Shown: piece by piece, positions 26,791 through 36,573 of the stretch
Position numbering within the stretch: position 1 is the stretch's first letter
Layout: each line of letters opens with the position of its first letter
Assembly (NCBI GenBank): GCA_017550655.1
Contig: JAFZOK010000042.1
Coordinates: forward strand, 1 to 61,900
Source: Bacteroidales bacterium
GTDB lineage: Bacteria; Bacteroidota; Bacteroidia; Bacteroidales; UBA932
Direction of reading: 5' to 3'
Length of the DNA stretch: 61,900 bases
Position numbers and translations under genes: made by a program
The notes under the pieces: generated by a model
Databases searched by the model: none
Told to the model about the DNA's origin: nothing
The model's input: only the letters and a program-made list of their open reading frames with translations

Positions 26791-28173
26791 ATGGAGACAA
26801 TAAGACTTCGCAAGGGTTTGGACATTCACCTGGAGGGTGAAGCCCAGAAGACAATCTTGCAGACCCTAGCTCCAGAAGTCGTAGCAGTCAGACCGTCAGA
26901 TTACAAGCAGGTTACTCCTAAACTTCTTGTTCAGGAGGGAGACGTTGTAAAGGCCGGTCAGTTCCTGTTCTCAGATAAAAAGAGACCGGAAATCTGCTTC
27001 TCATCTCCGGTAAGCGGAACCGTAAAAGCCATTGTCAGAGGCGAGAAGAGGAAACTTCTGGCCGTGGAGATTACGCCCGATGCTAAGATGGAATACGTTC
27101 AGTTTGAACCGGTTAAAGAGCCGTCTAAAGCAACTGGTGATGAGATTAAGAAGAGACTGCTGGACAGCGGACTATGGGCTTGCATCATTCAGCGCCCTTA
27201 TGGGATTATAGCCAATCCCGCAGAAAAACCAAAGGCAATAGTAATATCCGCCTTTAACTCCGCTCCTTTGGCTGCAGACACAAAGTTCACAGTAAAGAAT
27301 GATGTGGATGCAATGCAGATTGCAGTGGATGCCCTTTCCAAACTTACAGACGGAAAGGTTTACGTAAACATCAGTGCTAAAGATGATAACGCCTGCCCGC
27401 TGAGCATGCTCAGAAACGTGGAGAAGACTCTCTTTAAGGGAAAACACCCGGCAGGATGCGTTGGAGTTCAGATTTCTCACATCTGCCCAATAGGAAAGGG
27501 AGAGGTTGTCTGGACCCTTAAACCTCAGGACCTTGCAGCAATAGGCAGACTCCTCTCAAAGGGAATCTATGATGTTACCAGACTGGTTGCTGTAACCGGA
27601 CCTAGAGCAATTAACCCTGCTTACGTAAAATGCACCCCTGGCTGCTCAATTGAGAGCATTGTTAAGGCTGTAGGAGTTAAAGAAGAGGAGACCCTCTACG
27701 GCCAGAAGTGCGGCGTGAGATACGTTAGCGGCAATCCGCTCAGCGGAGAAAACGTAGGCCGCGGCGGCTATCTGGGATTCTATGATGACCAGGTAACCCT
27801 CTTAACTGAAGGCAATTACAGAGAGCTGTTCGGATGGGCTAAAGTTTTCAGACCAAAGAAGTTCTCTACCTCCAAGACCTACTTCTCCTGGCTCTGCCCT
27901 AAGAAAGCTTACAAGGCAGACACCAACGTAAACGGCGGAGAGAGAGCCTTCATAGTTAACGGAGTATACGAAAAGGTTCTCCCAATGGACATCTACCCTG
28001 TTTACCTTCTCAAAGCAATTCTTGCACAGGATATTGAGAAGATGGAACAGTTTGGTATTTATGAAGTTATAGGTGAAGACCTTGCTCTTTGCGAATATAT
28101 CTGCCCTTCCAAGATTGAGATTCAGAAGATTGTGGAAGACGGTATTAACCTGATGCTTAAAGAAATGGCTTAG
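26791..28173 (+). CDS. nqrA: Na+-translocating NADH:quinone reductase subunit A
   Basis: 460 residues, soluble cytoplasmic-side subunit of the Na+-NQR complex. The N terminus METIRLRKGLDIHLEGEAQ, the GDVVKAGQFLFSDKKRPEI biotin-carrier-like segment and the Rnf-C-like C-terminal region are typical. First gene of nqrABCDEF, which has the same order as in Vibrio and Bacteroides; the complex oxidises NADH, reduces quinone and exports Na+. The nqrB start follows its stop codon by 2 nt. Confidence 0.97.
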   Translation: METIRLRKGLDIHLEGEAQKTILQTLAPEVVAVRPSDYKQVTPKLLVQEGDVVKAGQFLFSDKKRPEICFSSPVSGTVKAIVRGEKRKLLAVEITPDAKMEYVQFEPVKEPSKATGDEIKKRLLDSGLWACIIQRPYGIIANPAEKPKAIVISAFNSAPLAADTKFTVKNDVDAMQIAVDALSKLTDGKVYVNISAKDDNACPLSMLRNVEKTLFKGKHPAGCVGVQISHICPIGKGEVVWTLKPQDLAAIGRLLSKGIYDVTRLVAVTGPRAINPAYVKCTPGCSIESIVKAVGVKEEETLYGQKCGVRYVSGNPLSGENVGRGGYLGFYDDQVTLLTEGNYRELFGWAKVFRPKKFSTSKTYFSWLCPKKAYKADTNVNGGERAFIVNGVYEKVLPMDIYPVYLLKAILAQDIEKMEQFGIYEVIGEDLALCEYICPSKIEIQKIVEDGINLMLKEMA

Positions 28174-28175
28174 TT

Positions 28176-29342
28176 ATGGGAAACTTTATTTTGAAAATGA
28201 TGGACAAGATGAGGCCTACCTTCTCAAAGGGAGGTAAGCTGGGCTGGCTCCACTCATCATTTGATGCATTTGAGAGCTTTGCAGCCGTTCCCGCCACAGT
28301 CACTTCCGGACGCACTCAGATTAAGGACTGTGTAGATATTAAGAGAGTTATGAGCGCCGTGCTGGTGGCACTCCTCCCTCCGTTCCTCTTTGGAATGTGG
28401 AATACGGGAGACCTCCACTCCGCAGCGTTCGGCCTGGACTGGGGCTTCTGGATGAAGGTCTGGTACGGCTTCTACAGAATTCTGCCTCTGATACTTGTAT
28501 CTTACATTGTTGGATTGGGAATTGAGTTTGCCGTTGCACAGGTAAGAGGTCATGAAGTAAATGAAGGATACCTTGTTACGGGATTCCTCATTCCAATGAT
28601 TATGCCTATAGATGTACCTCTCTGGGTACTTGCTTTGGCAGTTGCATTTGCGGTAATCTTTGGAAAAGAGATCTTTGGCGGAACCGGAATGAATATCTGG
28701 AACCCTGCCCTGCTTGCAAGAGCCTTCGTATTCTTTGCATACCCTTCTACAATAACCGGAGATTCCGTGTGGATTGGCGGAATGGGAAAGCACGCAGACA
28801 AGTTGATAGATGGTTTCTCAGGTGCTACTCCGCTGGCGCAAGTTGCTGACGGTATGGCAGGTGCACCGGACTTCATGCAGATGTTCATTGGTAACATTGC
28901 AGGTTCGTTTGGTGAAACGTCAACCATTGCGATACTAATAGGAGCAGTTATCCTCATTTGGACAGGAGTGGCAAGCTGGAAGATAATGGTAAGCTGCGTA
29001 GCCGGTGCTCTTGCAGTTGGACTGCTGGCAAACGGTTGTGCAGAGCCTGGTACTTTTGCCGCATACCCTGCTGTTAACCACCTTGTTATGGGCGGTTTTG
29101 CATTTGGTGCGGTATATATGGCAACAGACCCTGTCTCCTCATCTCAAACAGAGGTGGGCAAGTGGATTTACGGATTCCTTATTGGTGCTATATGCGTAAT
29201 ACTCAGATTGTTTAACCCTGGATACAGAGAAGGAATGATGCTCGCCATCCTGCTGATGAATACAATGGCACCGCTGATTGACTGGTGCGTTGTAAGACGT
29301 AACATCCGCAGAAGGGAGAAGAGAGCTGTAACCGCAAAATAA
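28176..29342 (+). CDS. nqrB: Na+-translocating NADH:quinone reductase subunit B
   Basis: 388 residues with about ten membrane helices. The covalent FMN site SGATPL is at residues 215-220 (acceptor Thr218), placed after a long periplasm-side loop. NqrB carries FMN and riboflavin and is thought to form the Na+ channel with NqrD/E. No flavin transferase gene (apbE) is in the window. Starts 2 nt after nqrA. Confidence 0.97.
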   Translation: MGNFILKMMDKMRPTFSKGGKLGWLHSSFDAFESFAAVPATVTSGRTQIKDCVDIKRVMSAVLVALLPPFLFGMWNTGDLHSAAFGLDWGFWMKVWYGFYRILPLILVSYIVGLGIEFAVAQVRGHEVNEGYLVTGFLIPMIMPIDVPLWVLALAVAFAVIFGKEIFGGTGMNIWNPALLARAFVFFAYPSTITGDSVWIGGMGKHADKLIDGFSGATPLAQVADGMAGAPDFMQMFIGNIAGSFGETSTIAILIGAVILIWTGVASWKIMVSCVAGALAVGLLANGCAEPGTFAAYPAVNHLVMGGFAFGAVYMATDPVSSSQTEVGKWIYGFLIGAICVILRLFNPGYREGMMLAILLMNTMAPLIDWCVVRRNIRRREKRAVTAK

Positions 29343-29349
29343 TGGGAGT

Positions 29350-30207
29350 ATGAATACAAATAAAAATTCTTACACTGTCATTTACACCATTGTCCTTGTG
29401 GCAATTGTGGCTACCATACTGGCTCTGGTTTCTATGGGACTGAAACAAAAACAGCAGACCAATATTGAGGTAGAGAAACAGCTCAGTATCCTCTCAAGTG
29501 CAAACCTTGCACAGGATGTTAAGAGTGCTAAAGACAAGAACTCCTACGTTCAGGGAGAGTTTGCAAAGTACATTACAGAGGCTCTTGTGGTTAACGCTAA
29601 AGGAGAGGTGGTAGAGTCTTGCACAGAGGATATTACAAAGAGCGGTGCTTTTAAGATATCTATCGCGGAGGAGTATGCAAAGATGAGAGATATAGATGCG
29701 GCAAAAGATGAGGCGGCTAAAGAGAGCCTTATCAATGAGTTGCGTCTTCCGGTCTTTGTATGCAACATGCCGGACGGAGGTATGAGATTCATCCTATCTG
29801 CTTACGGAGCAGGACTTTGGGGCCCTATCTGGGCGTATGTTGCCGTTAAGAAAGAGGGCACTGAACTTTCCGGTGCTATCTTTGACCACTCAAGTGAGAC
29901 CCCTGGTCTTGGCGGAGAGATTGTTACTGACAAGTTCCGTAATCAGTTTGTAGACAAGGTTATATTTGATAACGGAGAAATCTGTGAGATTAAGGTTGTT
30001 AAGGGAGGAGCAAAAGATCCTGCACATGAGGTAGACGCTCTCTCCGGTGCAACCATAACCTCAACATCCGTTCAGAAGATGCTTACACAGTGGTTCAACT
30101 ACTACAAGCCTTACCTTCAGCTTATTGTAGACGGTTCCGGCAATATGCCTGAGCCTGGCATAGAGGTTAAGGAGTTTGAGCAGGACCCGGAAGTTATTGA
30201 ATTATAA
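29350..30207 (+). CDS. nqrC: Na+-translocating NADH:quinone reductase subunit C
   Basis: 285 residues: one N-terminal membrane helix (residues ~8-30) and a soluble FMN-binding domain. The flavinylation motif SGATIT is at 232-237, with GLWGPIWAYVA and HSSETPGLGGEI as further conserved blocks. The copy of CTATCGCGGAG at 29660-29670 lies inside this gene. Seven nt separate it from nqrB. Confidence 0.97.
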   Translation: MNTNKNSYTVIYTIVLVAIVATILALVSMGLKQKQQTNIEVEKQLSILSSANLAQDVKSAKDKNSYVQGEFAKYITEALVVNAKGEVVESCTEDITKSGAFKISIAEEYAKMRDIDAAKDEAAKESLINELRLPVFVCNMPDGGMRFILSAYGAGLWGPIWAYVAVKKEGTELSGAIFDHSSETPGLGGEIVTDKFRNQFVDKVIFDNGEICEIKVVKGGAKDPAHEVDALSGATITSTSVQKMLTQWFNYYKPYLQLIVDGSGNMPEPGIEVKEFEQDPEVIEL

Positions 30208-30219
30208 AAAGTTATTGCA

Positions 30220-30834
30220 ATGGATAAGAAAATATTCACAACACCTATTCTCAAGCAGAACCCTATTACGGTTCTGGTGCTTGGTATATGCTCCGCCCTT
30301 GCGGTAACTGTAAAACTGGAACCCGCAATTGTGATGGCAATCTCCGTTACACTGGTAACGGGACTCTCTAGTTTTCTGATTTCACTCATCAGAAAAACTA
30401 TTCCTAACAGAATCAGAATCATTGTACAGCTTGTAGTTGTTGCAATGTTCGTAATCCTTATAGAACAGATACTTAAGGCATACGTTTACGATGTTAGCAA
30501 GCAGCTCTCAGTTTACGTAGGACTTATTATTACCAACTGTATTATCATGGGAAGAATTGAGGCATTCGGTCTTACAGAAAAACCTCTCCCTTCTCTGGTT
30601 GACGGTCTGGCAAACGGTTTGGGTTACGGACTCATTCTGATTGTAGTTGCCTTCTTCAGAGAGCTCATTGGAAGCGGCACACTCTTTGGCGCTCAGATAA
30701 TTCCGCAGAGCTGGTATGCAGCAAACGGAGGAGCTTACCTGAACAACGGACTCTTTATTATGCCGCCTATGGCGTTGATACTTATAGGATGCCTTATCTG
30801 GATTCAGAGAAGCATACAAAAGGAAGATAAATAA
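30220..30834 (+). CDS. nqrD: Na+-translocating NADH:quinone reductase subunit D
   Basis: 204 residues with six membrane helices; [17 protein letters not shown] and the central conserved IVQLVV and TNCIIMGR segments match NqrD/RnfE. It pairs with NqrE around an iron centre in the membrane. Twelve nt after nqrC. Confidence 0.96.
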   Translation: MDKKIFTTPILKQNPITVLVLGICSALAVTVKLEPAIVMAISVTLVTGLSSFLISLIRKTIPNRIRIIVQLVVVAMFVILIEQILKAYVYDVSKQLSVYVGLIITNCIIMGRIEAFGLTEKPLPSLVDGLANGLGYGLILIVVAFFRELIGSGTLFGAQIIPQSWYAANGGAYLNNGLFIMPPMALILIGCLIWIQRSIQKEDK

Positions 30835-30843
30835 CACATTACT

Positions 30844-31458
30844 ATGGAATCATTGAATTTATTCGTAAAGTCCATCTTTGTAGACAATATGATTTTTGCA
30901 TACTTCCTTGGAATGTGTTCATTCCTGGCAGTATCCAAAAATGTAAAGACGGCAGCAGGTCTGGGAGTTGCGGTAATTTTTGTACTTGGAGTTACCCTTC
31001 CTATCAACTACCTGCTTAACAAATACTTGCTCTCTCCGGGTTCCCTTTCATGGATCTCTCCGGATCTGGCAAACGTAGACCTCAGCTTCTTGAGTTTCAT
31101 CATCTTCATTGCAGTTATTGCATCATTCGTGCAGCTTGTGGAGATGGTTGTTGAGAAGTTCTCACCTTCTCTCTATTCATCACTGGGTATATTCCTTCCG
31201 CTGATTGCAGTGAACTGCGCTATCCTTGGTGCATCACTCTTTATGCAGCAGAAGGCATTTGCAACCCTTGGACTTGCAACATGTTACGGACTTGGAAGCG
31301 GCGTGGGCTGGTTCCTTGCCATTGTGAGCATTGCAGCAATCAGAGAGAAGATTACCTACTCCAACATCCCTAAACCGCTTCAGGGACTTGGCATTACATT
31401 CATAATTGCAGGCCTTATGGCTATTGCGTTTATGGGATTTATGGGCATTAATTTCTAG
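30844..31458 (+). CDS. nqrE: Na+-translocating NADH:quinone reductase subunit E
   Basis: 204 residues with six membrane helices; the start [19 protein letters not shown] and the later [13 protein letters not shown] are diagnostic of NqrE/RnfA, with the Cys residues that coordinate the intramembrane iron centre with NqrD. Nine nt after nqrD. Confidence 0.96.
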   Translation: MESLNLFVKSIFVDNMIFAYFLGMCSFLAVSKNVKTAAGLGVAVIFVLGVTLPINYLLNKYLLSPGSLSWISPDLANVDLSFLSFIIFIAVIASFVQLVEMVVEKFSPSLYSSLGIFLPLIAVNCAILGASLFMQQKAFATLGLATCYGLGSGVGWFLAIVSIAAIREKITYSNIPKPLQGLGITFIIAGLMAIAFMGFMGINF

Positions 31459-31469
31459 GAGGACGGAGT

Positions 31470-32711
31470 ATGACAACAGTAATATTAGTTTCTATAGTAG
31501 TATTCTTAATCATCACTCTGCTGCTGGTTATTTTACTGCTCTTTGCCAAGGCAAAACTGCTTCCTAGCGGAAACGTTACCATAGACATTAATAACGGTGA
31601 AAAACAGATAGAGGTTGCAACCGGCGGTACACTCCTTACCGCACTTGCAGAGCAGAAGATTTACCTGCCATCCGCTTGCGGTGGAAAGGGTAACTGCGGT
31701 ATGTGTAAGTGCCAGGTAATCAGCGGTGGCGGAAGTATCCTCCCTACTGAGACCGGCTTCTTTACACGCAAGGAGCAGCTCTCCAACTGGAGACTGGGCT
31801 GCCAGGTTAAGGTAAAGGAGAACCTGGGCATTCTGCTTCCTCCTGAGGTATTGGGAGTTAAGAAGTGGGAGTGCACAGTTGTCAGCAACCACAACGTTGC
31901 TACATTCATTAAGGAGTTTGTTGTTAAACTCCCAGAGGGTGAGAACGTTAACTTCCGCAGCGGCGGTTACATACAGATAGATGTTCCTGCCTGCGAGGTA
32001 GATTACAAGAACATAGATGTAGAGCCTGAGTACAGAGGAGACTGGGAGAAGATGGGAATCTTCAACCTTAAGATGGTTAACCCAACTCCAACATTCAGAG
32101 CATATTCTATGGCCAACCACCCAGCAGAGGGCAACATCATTATGCTCAACGTGCGTATTGCAACTCCTCCGTTTGACCGTGCAAAGAAGGATTGGGTTCC
32201 TGTAAATCCGGGAATCTGCTCCTCTTACATCTACTCACTCAAACCGGGCGATAAGATCACAATATCAGGTCCTTACGGTGAGTTCTTCATTAAGGATACA
32301 GACAATGAGATTGTATTCATAGGCGGTGGCGCCGGTATGGCTCCAATGAGAAGCCACATCTTCCACCTCTTTAAGACTCTCCACACCAAGAGAAAGGTAA
32401 GCTTCTGGTACGGAGCTCGTTCCAAGAGAGAGATGTTCTATGATGAAGACTTTGCAGAGATTGCAAGAGAGAATCCTAACTTCTCATACAACGTTGCACT
32501 CTCAGACGCTCTTCCGGAGGACAACTGGACAGGTCCTAAGGGCTTCATTCACCAGGTACTCTTTGACAACTACCTGAAGAACCACCCTGCACCTGAAGAT
32601 ATTGAGTACTACCTCTGCGGTCCTCCAATGATGACCAATGCGGCAGTGAATATGCTTGATAATCTGGGCGTTCAGCCGGAGAACATCATGTACGATAACT
32701 TTGGAGCATAG
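31470..32711 (+). CDS. nqrF: Na+-translocating NADH:quinone reductase subunit F
   Basis: 413 residues. One N-terminal membrane helix, a 2Fe-2S ferredoxin domain with [12 protein letters not shown] (about 70-81) and a further Cys near 112, then a ferredoxin-reductase module with FAD motif RAYSMAN and NADH-binding [12 protein letters not shown] near 290. It is the electron entry subunit. The operon ends here, followed by hairpin element copy 3 and a terminator. Confidence 0.97.
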   Translation: MTTVILVSIVVFLIITLLLVILLLFAKAKLLPSGNVTIDINNGEKQIEVATGGTLLTALAEQKIYLPSACGGKGNCGMCKCQVISGGGSILPTETGFFTRKEQLSNWRLGCQVKVKENLGILLPPEVLGVKKWECTVVSNHNVATFIKEFVVKLPEGENVNFRSGGYIQIDVPACEVDYKNIDVEPEYRGDWEKMGIFNLKMVNPTPTFRAYSMANHPAEGNIIMLNVRIATPPFDRAKKDWVPVNPGICSSYIYSLKPGDKITISGPYGEFFIKDTDNEIVFIGGGAGMAPMRSHIFHLFKTLHTKRKVSFWYGARSKREMFYDEDFAEIARENPNFSYNVALSDALPEDNWTGPKGFIHQVLFDNYLKNHPAPEDIEYYLCGPPMMTNAAVNMLDNLGVQPENIMYDNFGA

Positions 32712-32719
32712 GTGAGTTA

Positions 32720-32790
32720 AAAAGGCGCTCAAGCGCCCGGCTCGGAGAGCCGTGATGCCCCTTGAGGGGCCGGCAAAGCCGGGGGTGAAA
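32720..32790 (+). repeat. modular multi-hairpin intergenic element, copy 3
   Basis: In transcript sense after nqrF: GGCGC-TCAA-GCGCC (32724-32737), CGGCT-CGGAG-AGCCG (32738-32752), GCCCCT-TG-AGGGGC (32757-32770), CCGGC-AAA-GCCGG (32770-32782), then GGGGTGAAAT. This is the reverse complement layout of copies 1 and 2, as expected since those follow minus-strand genes. The hairpin 3 stem differs from both other copies yet pairs fully. Confidence 0.8.
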
Positions 32791-32798
32791 TAGTAAAT

Positions 32799-32838
32799 GA
32801 TGGATGGCCAAATCTTTTTGGTCATCCATCTCTTTTTT
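32799..32838 (+). terminator. Rho-independent terminator of the nqr operon
   Basis: A 14-bp stem GATGGATGGCCAAA / TTTGGTCATCCATC (one G-T pair) followed by TCTTTTTT, 88 nt after the nqrF stop codon and just beyond the hairpin element. Confidence 0.9.
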
Positions 32839-33009
32839 GCTTCTGCGCAGGCCCTCTGTTAGTGTGCTGCCGGACTGCCTCTATTCGTAGGTAAATTGAG
32901 GTTGTTTGGAGGTATTTTACCATCGCGATAGATAATGGCAAAAAATTTGAATAACACAAGCTAAAGACTCTAGAGTAAACTAAAACCTTTACCTTAAAAA
33001 AGAAGTGTT
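32839..33009 (+). other. leader region of the beta-helix lipoprotein gene
   Basis: 170 nt without a gene. It contains the palindrome-like CCATCGCGATAG (32920-32931). A convincing TAnnTTTG box was not found; AAAATTTG near 32944 is the nearest match. Confidence 0.35.
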
Positions 33010-34872
33010 ATGAAAAGTTTTAAATTTATTTGGGCTGCAGTGATTCTGTCACTGGCAGTCTCCTGCTCGGGCGATGGAGGAAGTCTCTCAGATATGGGAG
33101 ATCCCGGCAGTGACCCGGTTCCAGGCGGCGGCTCAGGCAGCGGCTCATCCGGCTTCACAAGCGGAGGTTCATCTTCTCCTACCACTCTTCTTTTTGCATC
33201 AAACGCACTCACAACTTTTGACGTAGCGCTCAACACATCAGCGCTTTCTGAGAGCGAGACCGTTCCTACGGACGATGAGGATTACGTGGAGAATTCTGAG
33301 TTCTCCAACACCATTGAGATTGCCTTCTCAGGCAACAGTGCAACCGTAACCGGCTCAGCATCTGGAGTTGAGATTACTCAAAACGGAGCTAAGGTTACTG
33401 TAAACTCAACTGCAAAAAAAGTTGCATACGTTCTAAGTGGCACATCCACAGACGGACAGTTTAAAATTTACAGTGAGAAGAAGTTCAAACTCACGCTTAA
33501 CTCACTCACGTTGAGCAACACAGACGGAGCACCTATTAACATTCAGAGCGGCAAGCGCGCCTTTGTTGTTCTCACGGGAACCAACACTCTTACAGACGGT
33601 TCTTCATATACTACTCCAACTGGAGAAGACCAGAAGGGCTGCCTCTTCAGTGAAGGGCAGATGATATTCAGCGGCAGCGGAACGCTCAACGTAACAAGCA
33701 ATTACAAGCACGGCATCTGTTCAGATGATTATCTCAGATTCCGTCCCGGCAATGTAATCAACGTTACAACTGCCAAGGGCAACGGTCTTAAGGCCAATGA
33801 CGGAGTTTACATTGAGGGCGGAGTGCTTAACGTAAGTGTTAGCGGAACAGCAAAGAAGGGTATCTCAAGTGACTCACTTGTAGTTGTTAACGGAGGACGC
33901 ACAACCATTCTTACAAGCGGCGGAGGAGAGTGGGATTCAAGTGAGAATGACGTTACTGCGGCTGCGGGAATTAAAGCAGATGATATCTTTAAGATGACCG
34001 GTGGAGAACTCCTTATTAAGAGCACCGGAGTTGGCGGAAAAGGAATCAGTACAGATTTGGACGCAACAGTTTCCGGCGGAACAATAAAGATTATAACCAC
34101 CGGAAAGAAGTATGAGTATGGCAGTTATGACTCCTCTCCAAAGGGCATCAAGGCAGACGGAAACCTTACAATATGCGGCGGAACCGTTATGGTAAGAGCA
34201 ACGGGTGGAGAAGGAAGTGAAGGTATAGAGAGCAAGGCTGTAATGAATCTATCGGGAGGAAATATATTATCATACTGCTATGACGATGCATTCAACGCTA
34301 AGAATCAGATTGTTATCTCAGGTGGAAATATTTACGCCTATTCCACAAACAATGATGCAATAGACTCCAACGGAACGCTCACAATATCCGGAGGTAATGT
34401 AATAGCCTCAGGTTCAACCGCTCCGGAAGACGGATTTGACTGTGACCAGAACACCTTCACAATAAGCGGCGGCGTTCTCATTGGATTGGGAGGCGGAACT
34501 TCCACACCTGCAACAACAAGCAGCCAGGCCTCACTCATCTACGGCAATGCAAACCTTACCGCAAACACCTACGTGGCACTGGTTAACGCTAGCGGAAGCA
34601 ACGTTATCTCATTCAAGGTACCGCGCACATACTCAGGAGCTTGCATGCTTATCTCCGCTCCGGGCATGAGTAAAGGCAGCACCTACACGCTCAAGTCTGC
34701 AGTAACCGTATCCGGCGGAACAGACTTTATGGGACTCAACTCTGACGGAACCATAACCAACGGCAGCACAGTCTCTTCCATTAGTCTATCCAGCCAGGTT
34801 ACAACTATCAACTACAGCGGAGGCGGACCTGGCGGAGGCGGAGGAGTTCCTCCGGGCGGCGGACGTCCATAA
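33010..34872 (+). CDS. Cthe_2159-type carbohydrate-binding beta-helix lipoprotein
   Basis: 620 residues. Lipoprotein signal peptide with Cys about residue 19 (LAVSCSGDGG), then a Gly/Ser-rich tether (about 25-60), then from about residue 95 a repetitive right-handed beta-helix: many GG-hxhxG turns such as KGIKADGNLTICGGTVMV, GIESKAVMNLSGGNIL and DAIDSNGTLTISGGN. This fits the Cthe_2159 domain, whose founder binds polygalacturonate and metal ions. It ends in a Gly/Pro-rich tail (GGGPGGGGGVPPGGGRP). Likely a surface or periplasmic glycan-binding protein. Confidence 0.8.
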   Translation: MKSFKFIWAAVILSLAVSCSGDGGSLSDMGDPGSDPVPGGGSGSGSSGFTSGGSSSPTTLLFASNALTTFDVALNTSALSESETVPTDDEDYVENSEFSNTIEIAFSGNSATVTGSASGVEITQNGAKVTVNSTAKKVAYVLSGTSTDGQFKIYSEKKFKLTLNSLTLSNTDGAPINIQSGKRAFVVLTGTNTLTDGSSYTTPTGEDQKGCLFSEGQMIFSGSGTLNVTSNYKHGICSDDYLRFRPGNVINVTTAKGNGLKANDGVYIEGGVLNVSVSGTAKKGISSDSLVVVNGGRTTILTSGGGEWDSSENDVTAAAGIKADDIFKMTGGELLIKSTGVGGKGISTDLDATVSGGTIKIITTGKKYEYGSYDSSPKGIKADGNLTICGGTVMVRATGGEGSEGIESKAVMNLSGGNILSYCYDDAFNAKNQIVISGGNIYAYSTNNDAIDSNGTLTISGGNVIASGSTAPEDGFDCDQNTFTISGGVLIGLGGGTSTPATTSSQASLIYGNANLTANTYVALVNASGSNVISFKVPRTYSGACMLISAPGMSKGSTYTLKSAVTVSGGTDFMGLNSDGTITNGSTVSSISLSSQVTTINYSGGGPGGGGGVPPGGGRP

Positions 34873-34894
34873 GGGGATGGCCCAAACCAAAATG

Positions 34895-34925
34895 TTTGAA
34901 TTGGGCAAAAAATTCCTTATCTTTG
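34895..34925 (+). promoter_or_regulatory. promoter of the glutamine synthetase gene
   Basis: TTTG at 34895-34898, a 19-nt spacer and TATCTTTG at 34918-34925 match the Bacteroidetes promoter well. It implies a 5' leader of about 70 nt before the start codon at 35004. Confidence 0.75.
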
Positions 34926-35003
34926 AAAGGTTGTTTGCAAAATCTTGTTAAAGATTGAAACGGCAAGCAGCCTTTTACTTTAATCATTTAAGATATTATT
35001 GTT

Positions 35004-36509
35004 ATGAATAACGTCATAAGCATGAACCCGAATAGGATTGTCTCCTTCCTTCAGAAGAGGCCGTCCGATTTCACAAAGAAAGATATCATAGAGTTCATTA
35101 AGACTGAGAGGATTCAGATGGTGAACTTTATGTACCCTGCCGGAGACGGCAGACTTAAGACCCTCAACTTTGTAATAAGTGATGAGGAGTACCTCAACAC
35201 CATTCTCTCCTGCGGAGAAAGAGTAGACGGTTCCTCACTGTTCAAGTTTATAGAGGCTTCAAGTTCAGACCTTTACGTAATACCTAGATTCAGTACCGCA
35301 TTCATAGATCCGTTTGCAGAGATTCCAACCGTTACCATGCTCTGCTCATTCTTCAACAAAGACGGAGAACCGCTGGAATCTGCACCGGACCAGACACTCC
35401 GCAAAGCCTGCAAGAGTTTTAAAGAGAAGACGGGCTGTGAGTTTATGGCAATGGGAGAGCTTGAATACTACGTAATTGCAGAGGATGAGAAACTCTTCCC
35501 AGCAACAGACCAGAGAGGTTACCATGAGAGCGGTCCGTTTGCAAAGTTCAACCAGTTCCGCACCCAGTGCATGCACTACATTGCGCAGGCAGGCGGTCAG
35601 ATTAAGTACGGCCACTCAGAGGTTGGCAACTTCACGCTCAACGGAAAAATCTACGAGCAGAATGAGATTGAGTTCCTCCCTACAAACGCAGAAGATGCTG
35701 CAGATCAGCTCACTCTGGCAAAGTGGATTATCCGCAACCTTGGTCACAAGTTGGGCTATGACGTAACCTTTGCACCAAAGATTACATCAGGCAAAGCCGG
35801 CAGCGGACTCCACATTCACATGAAGATTAGCAAAGACGGCAAGAGCCAGATGATAGAAAACGGAGTACTCAGCCCTACCGCCCGCAAAGCCATTGCAGGA
35901 ATGATGGTTCTTGCTCCTTCAATTACCGCATTCGGAAACAAAGTTCCTACATCATACTTCCGCTTAGTTCCTCACCAGGAGGCACCTACAAACGTTTGCT
36001 GGGGAGACCGCAACCGTTCCGTACTGGTAAGAGTTCCTCTGGGATGGACAGCCGGCGGAGATATGTCCTGCATTGCCAACCCACTGGAGAAACCTTCCGG
36101 TATAGACACCACACAGAAGCAGACCGTGGAGATGCGTTCACCGGATGGCAGCGCAGACGTATATCAGTTAATAGCAGCACTTTGCGTAGCCTGCAGAATT
36201 GGTATAGAGATGGGAGACGAGGCACTTAAGATTGCAGAGGAGAAGTATGTAAACGTTAATATTCACGATGCCGAACACGCAGACAAAGTGGCTCACCTTG
36301 AGCAACTGCCTGATAGCTGCCAGGCCAGTGCAGACTGCCTTGCAAAACAGAGAGAGTACTATGAGAGAGAAGGCGTATTCTCTCCAAATATGATAGACGG
36401 AATCATCTCACAGTTAAAATCTTACAGAGACGGTTCACTCCGCAGAGAGATTGAAAACCGCCCTCAGGAGATGTTGCAGATGGTTAAACGTTACTTCCAT
36501 TGCGGATAA
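35004..36509 (+). CDS. glnA: glutamine synthetase (GlnA-type, about 500 residues)
   Basis: 501 residues. Glutamine synthetases condense ammonia and glutamate using ATP. Visible blocks: the beta-grasp N-terminal domain ending near VDGSSL, the metal-binding GELEYYVI (EFExF-like), GHSEVGNFTLNG, the GSGLHIHMKI signature near 270, and the RNRSVLVRVP block with catalytic Arg. Length and the ending QMVKRYFHCG fit a dodecameric-type GS family protein rather than the long GSIII of Bacteroides. The tyrosine adenylylation motif of enterobacterial GlnA is not apparent. Monocistronic by layout. Confidence 0.87.
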   Translation: MNNVISMNPNRIVSFLQKRPSDFTKKDIIEFIKTERIQMVNFMYPAGDGRLKTLNFVISDEEYLNTILSCGERVDGSSLFKFIEASSSDLYVIPRFSTAFIDPFAEIPTVTMLCSFFNKDGEPLESAPDQTLRKACKSFKEKTGCEFMAMGELEYYVIAEDEKLFPATDQRGYHESGPFAKFNQFRTQCMHYIAQAGGQIKYGHSEVGNFTLNGKIYEQNEIEFLPTNAEDAADQLTLAKWIIRNLGHKLGYDVTFAPKITSGKAGSGLHIHMKISKDGKSQMIENGVLSPTARKAIAGMMVLAPSITAFGNKVPTSYFRLVPHQEAPTNVCWGDRNRSVLVRVPLGWTAGGDMSCIANPLEKPSGIDTTQKQTVEMRSPDGSADVYQLIAALCVACRIGIEMGDEALKIAEEKYVNVNIHDAEHADKVAHLEQLPDSCQASADCLAKQREYYEREGVFSPNMIDGIISQLKSYRDGSLRREIENRPQEMLQMVKRYFHCG

Positions 36510-36512
36510 CGC

Positions 36513-36542
36513 TTGCCGTTAAGGCATAATTGCTTAACTTTG
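36513..36542 (+). promoter_or_regulatory. promoter of the C1B peptidase gene
   Basis: TTG at 36513-36515, 19-nt spacer, TAACTTTG at 36535-36542, 31 nt before the start codon. Confidence 0.7.
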
Positions 36543-36573
36543 GCTTACAAGCAGAAAAAACAACAAATAAAAT

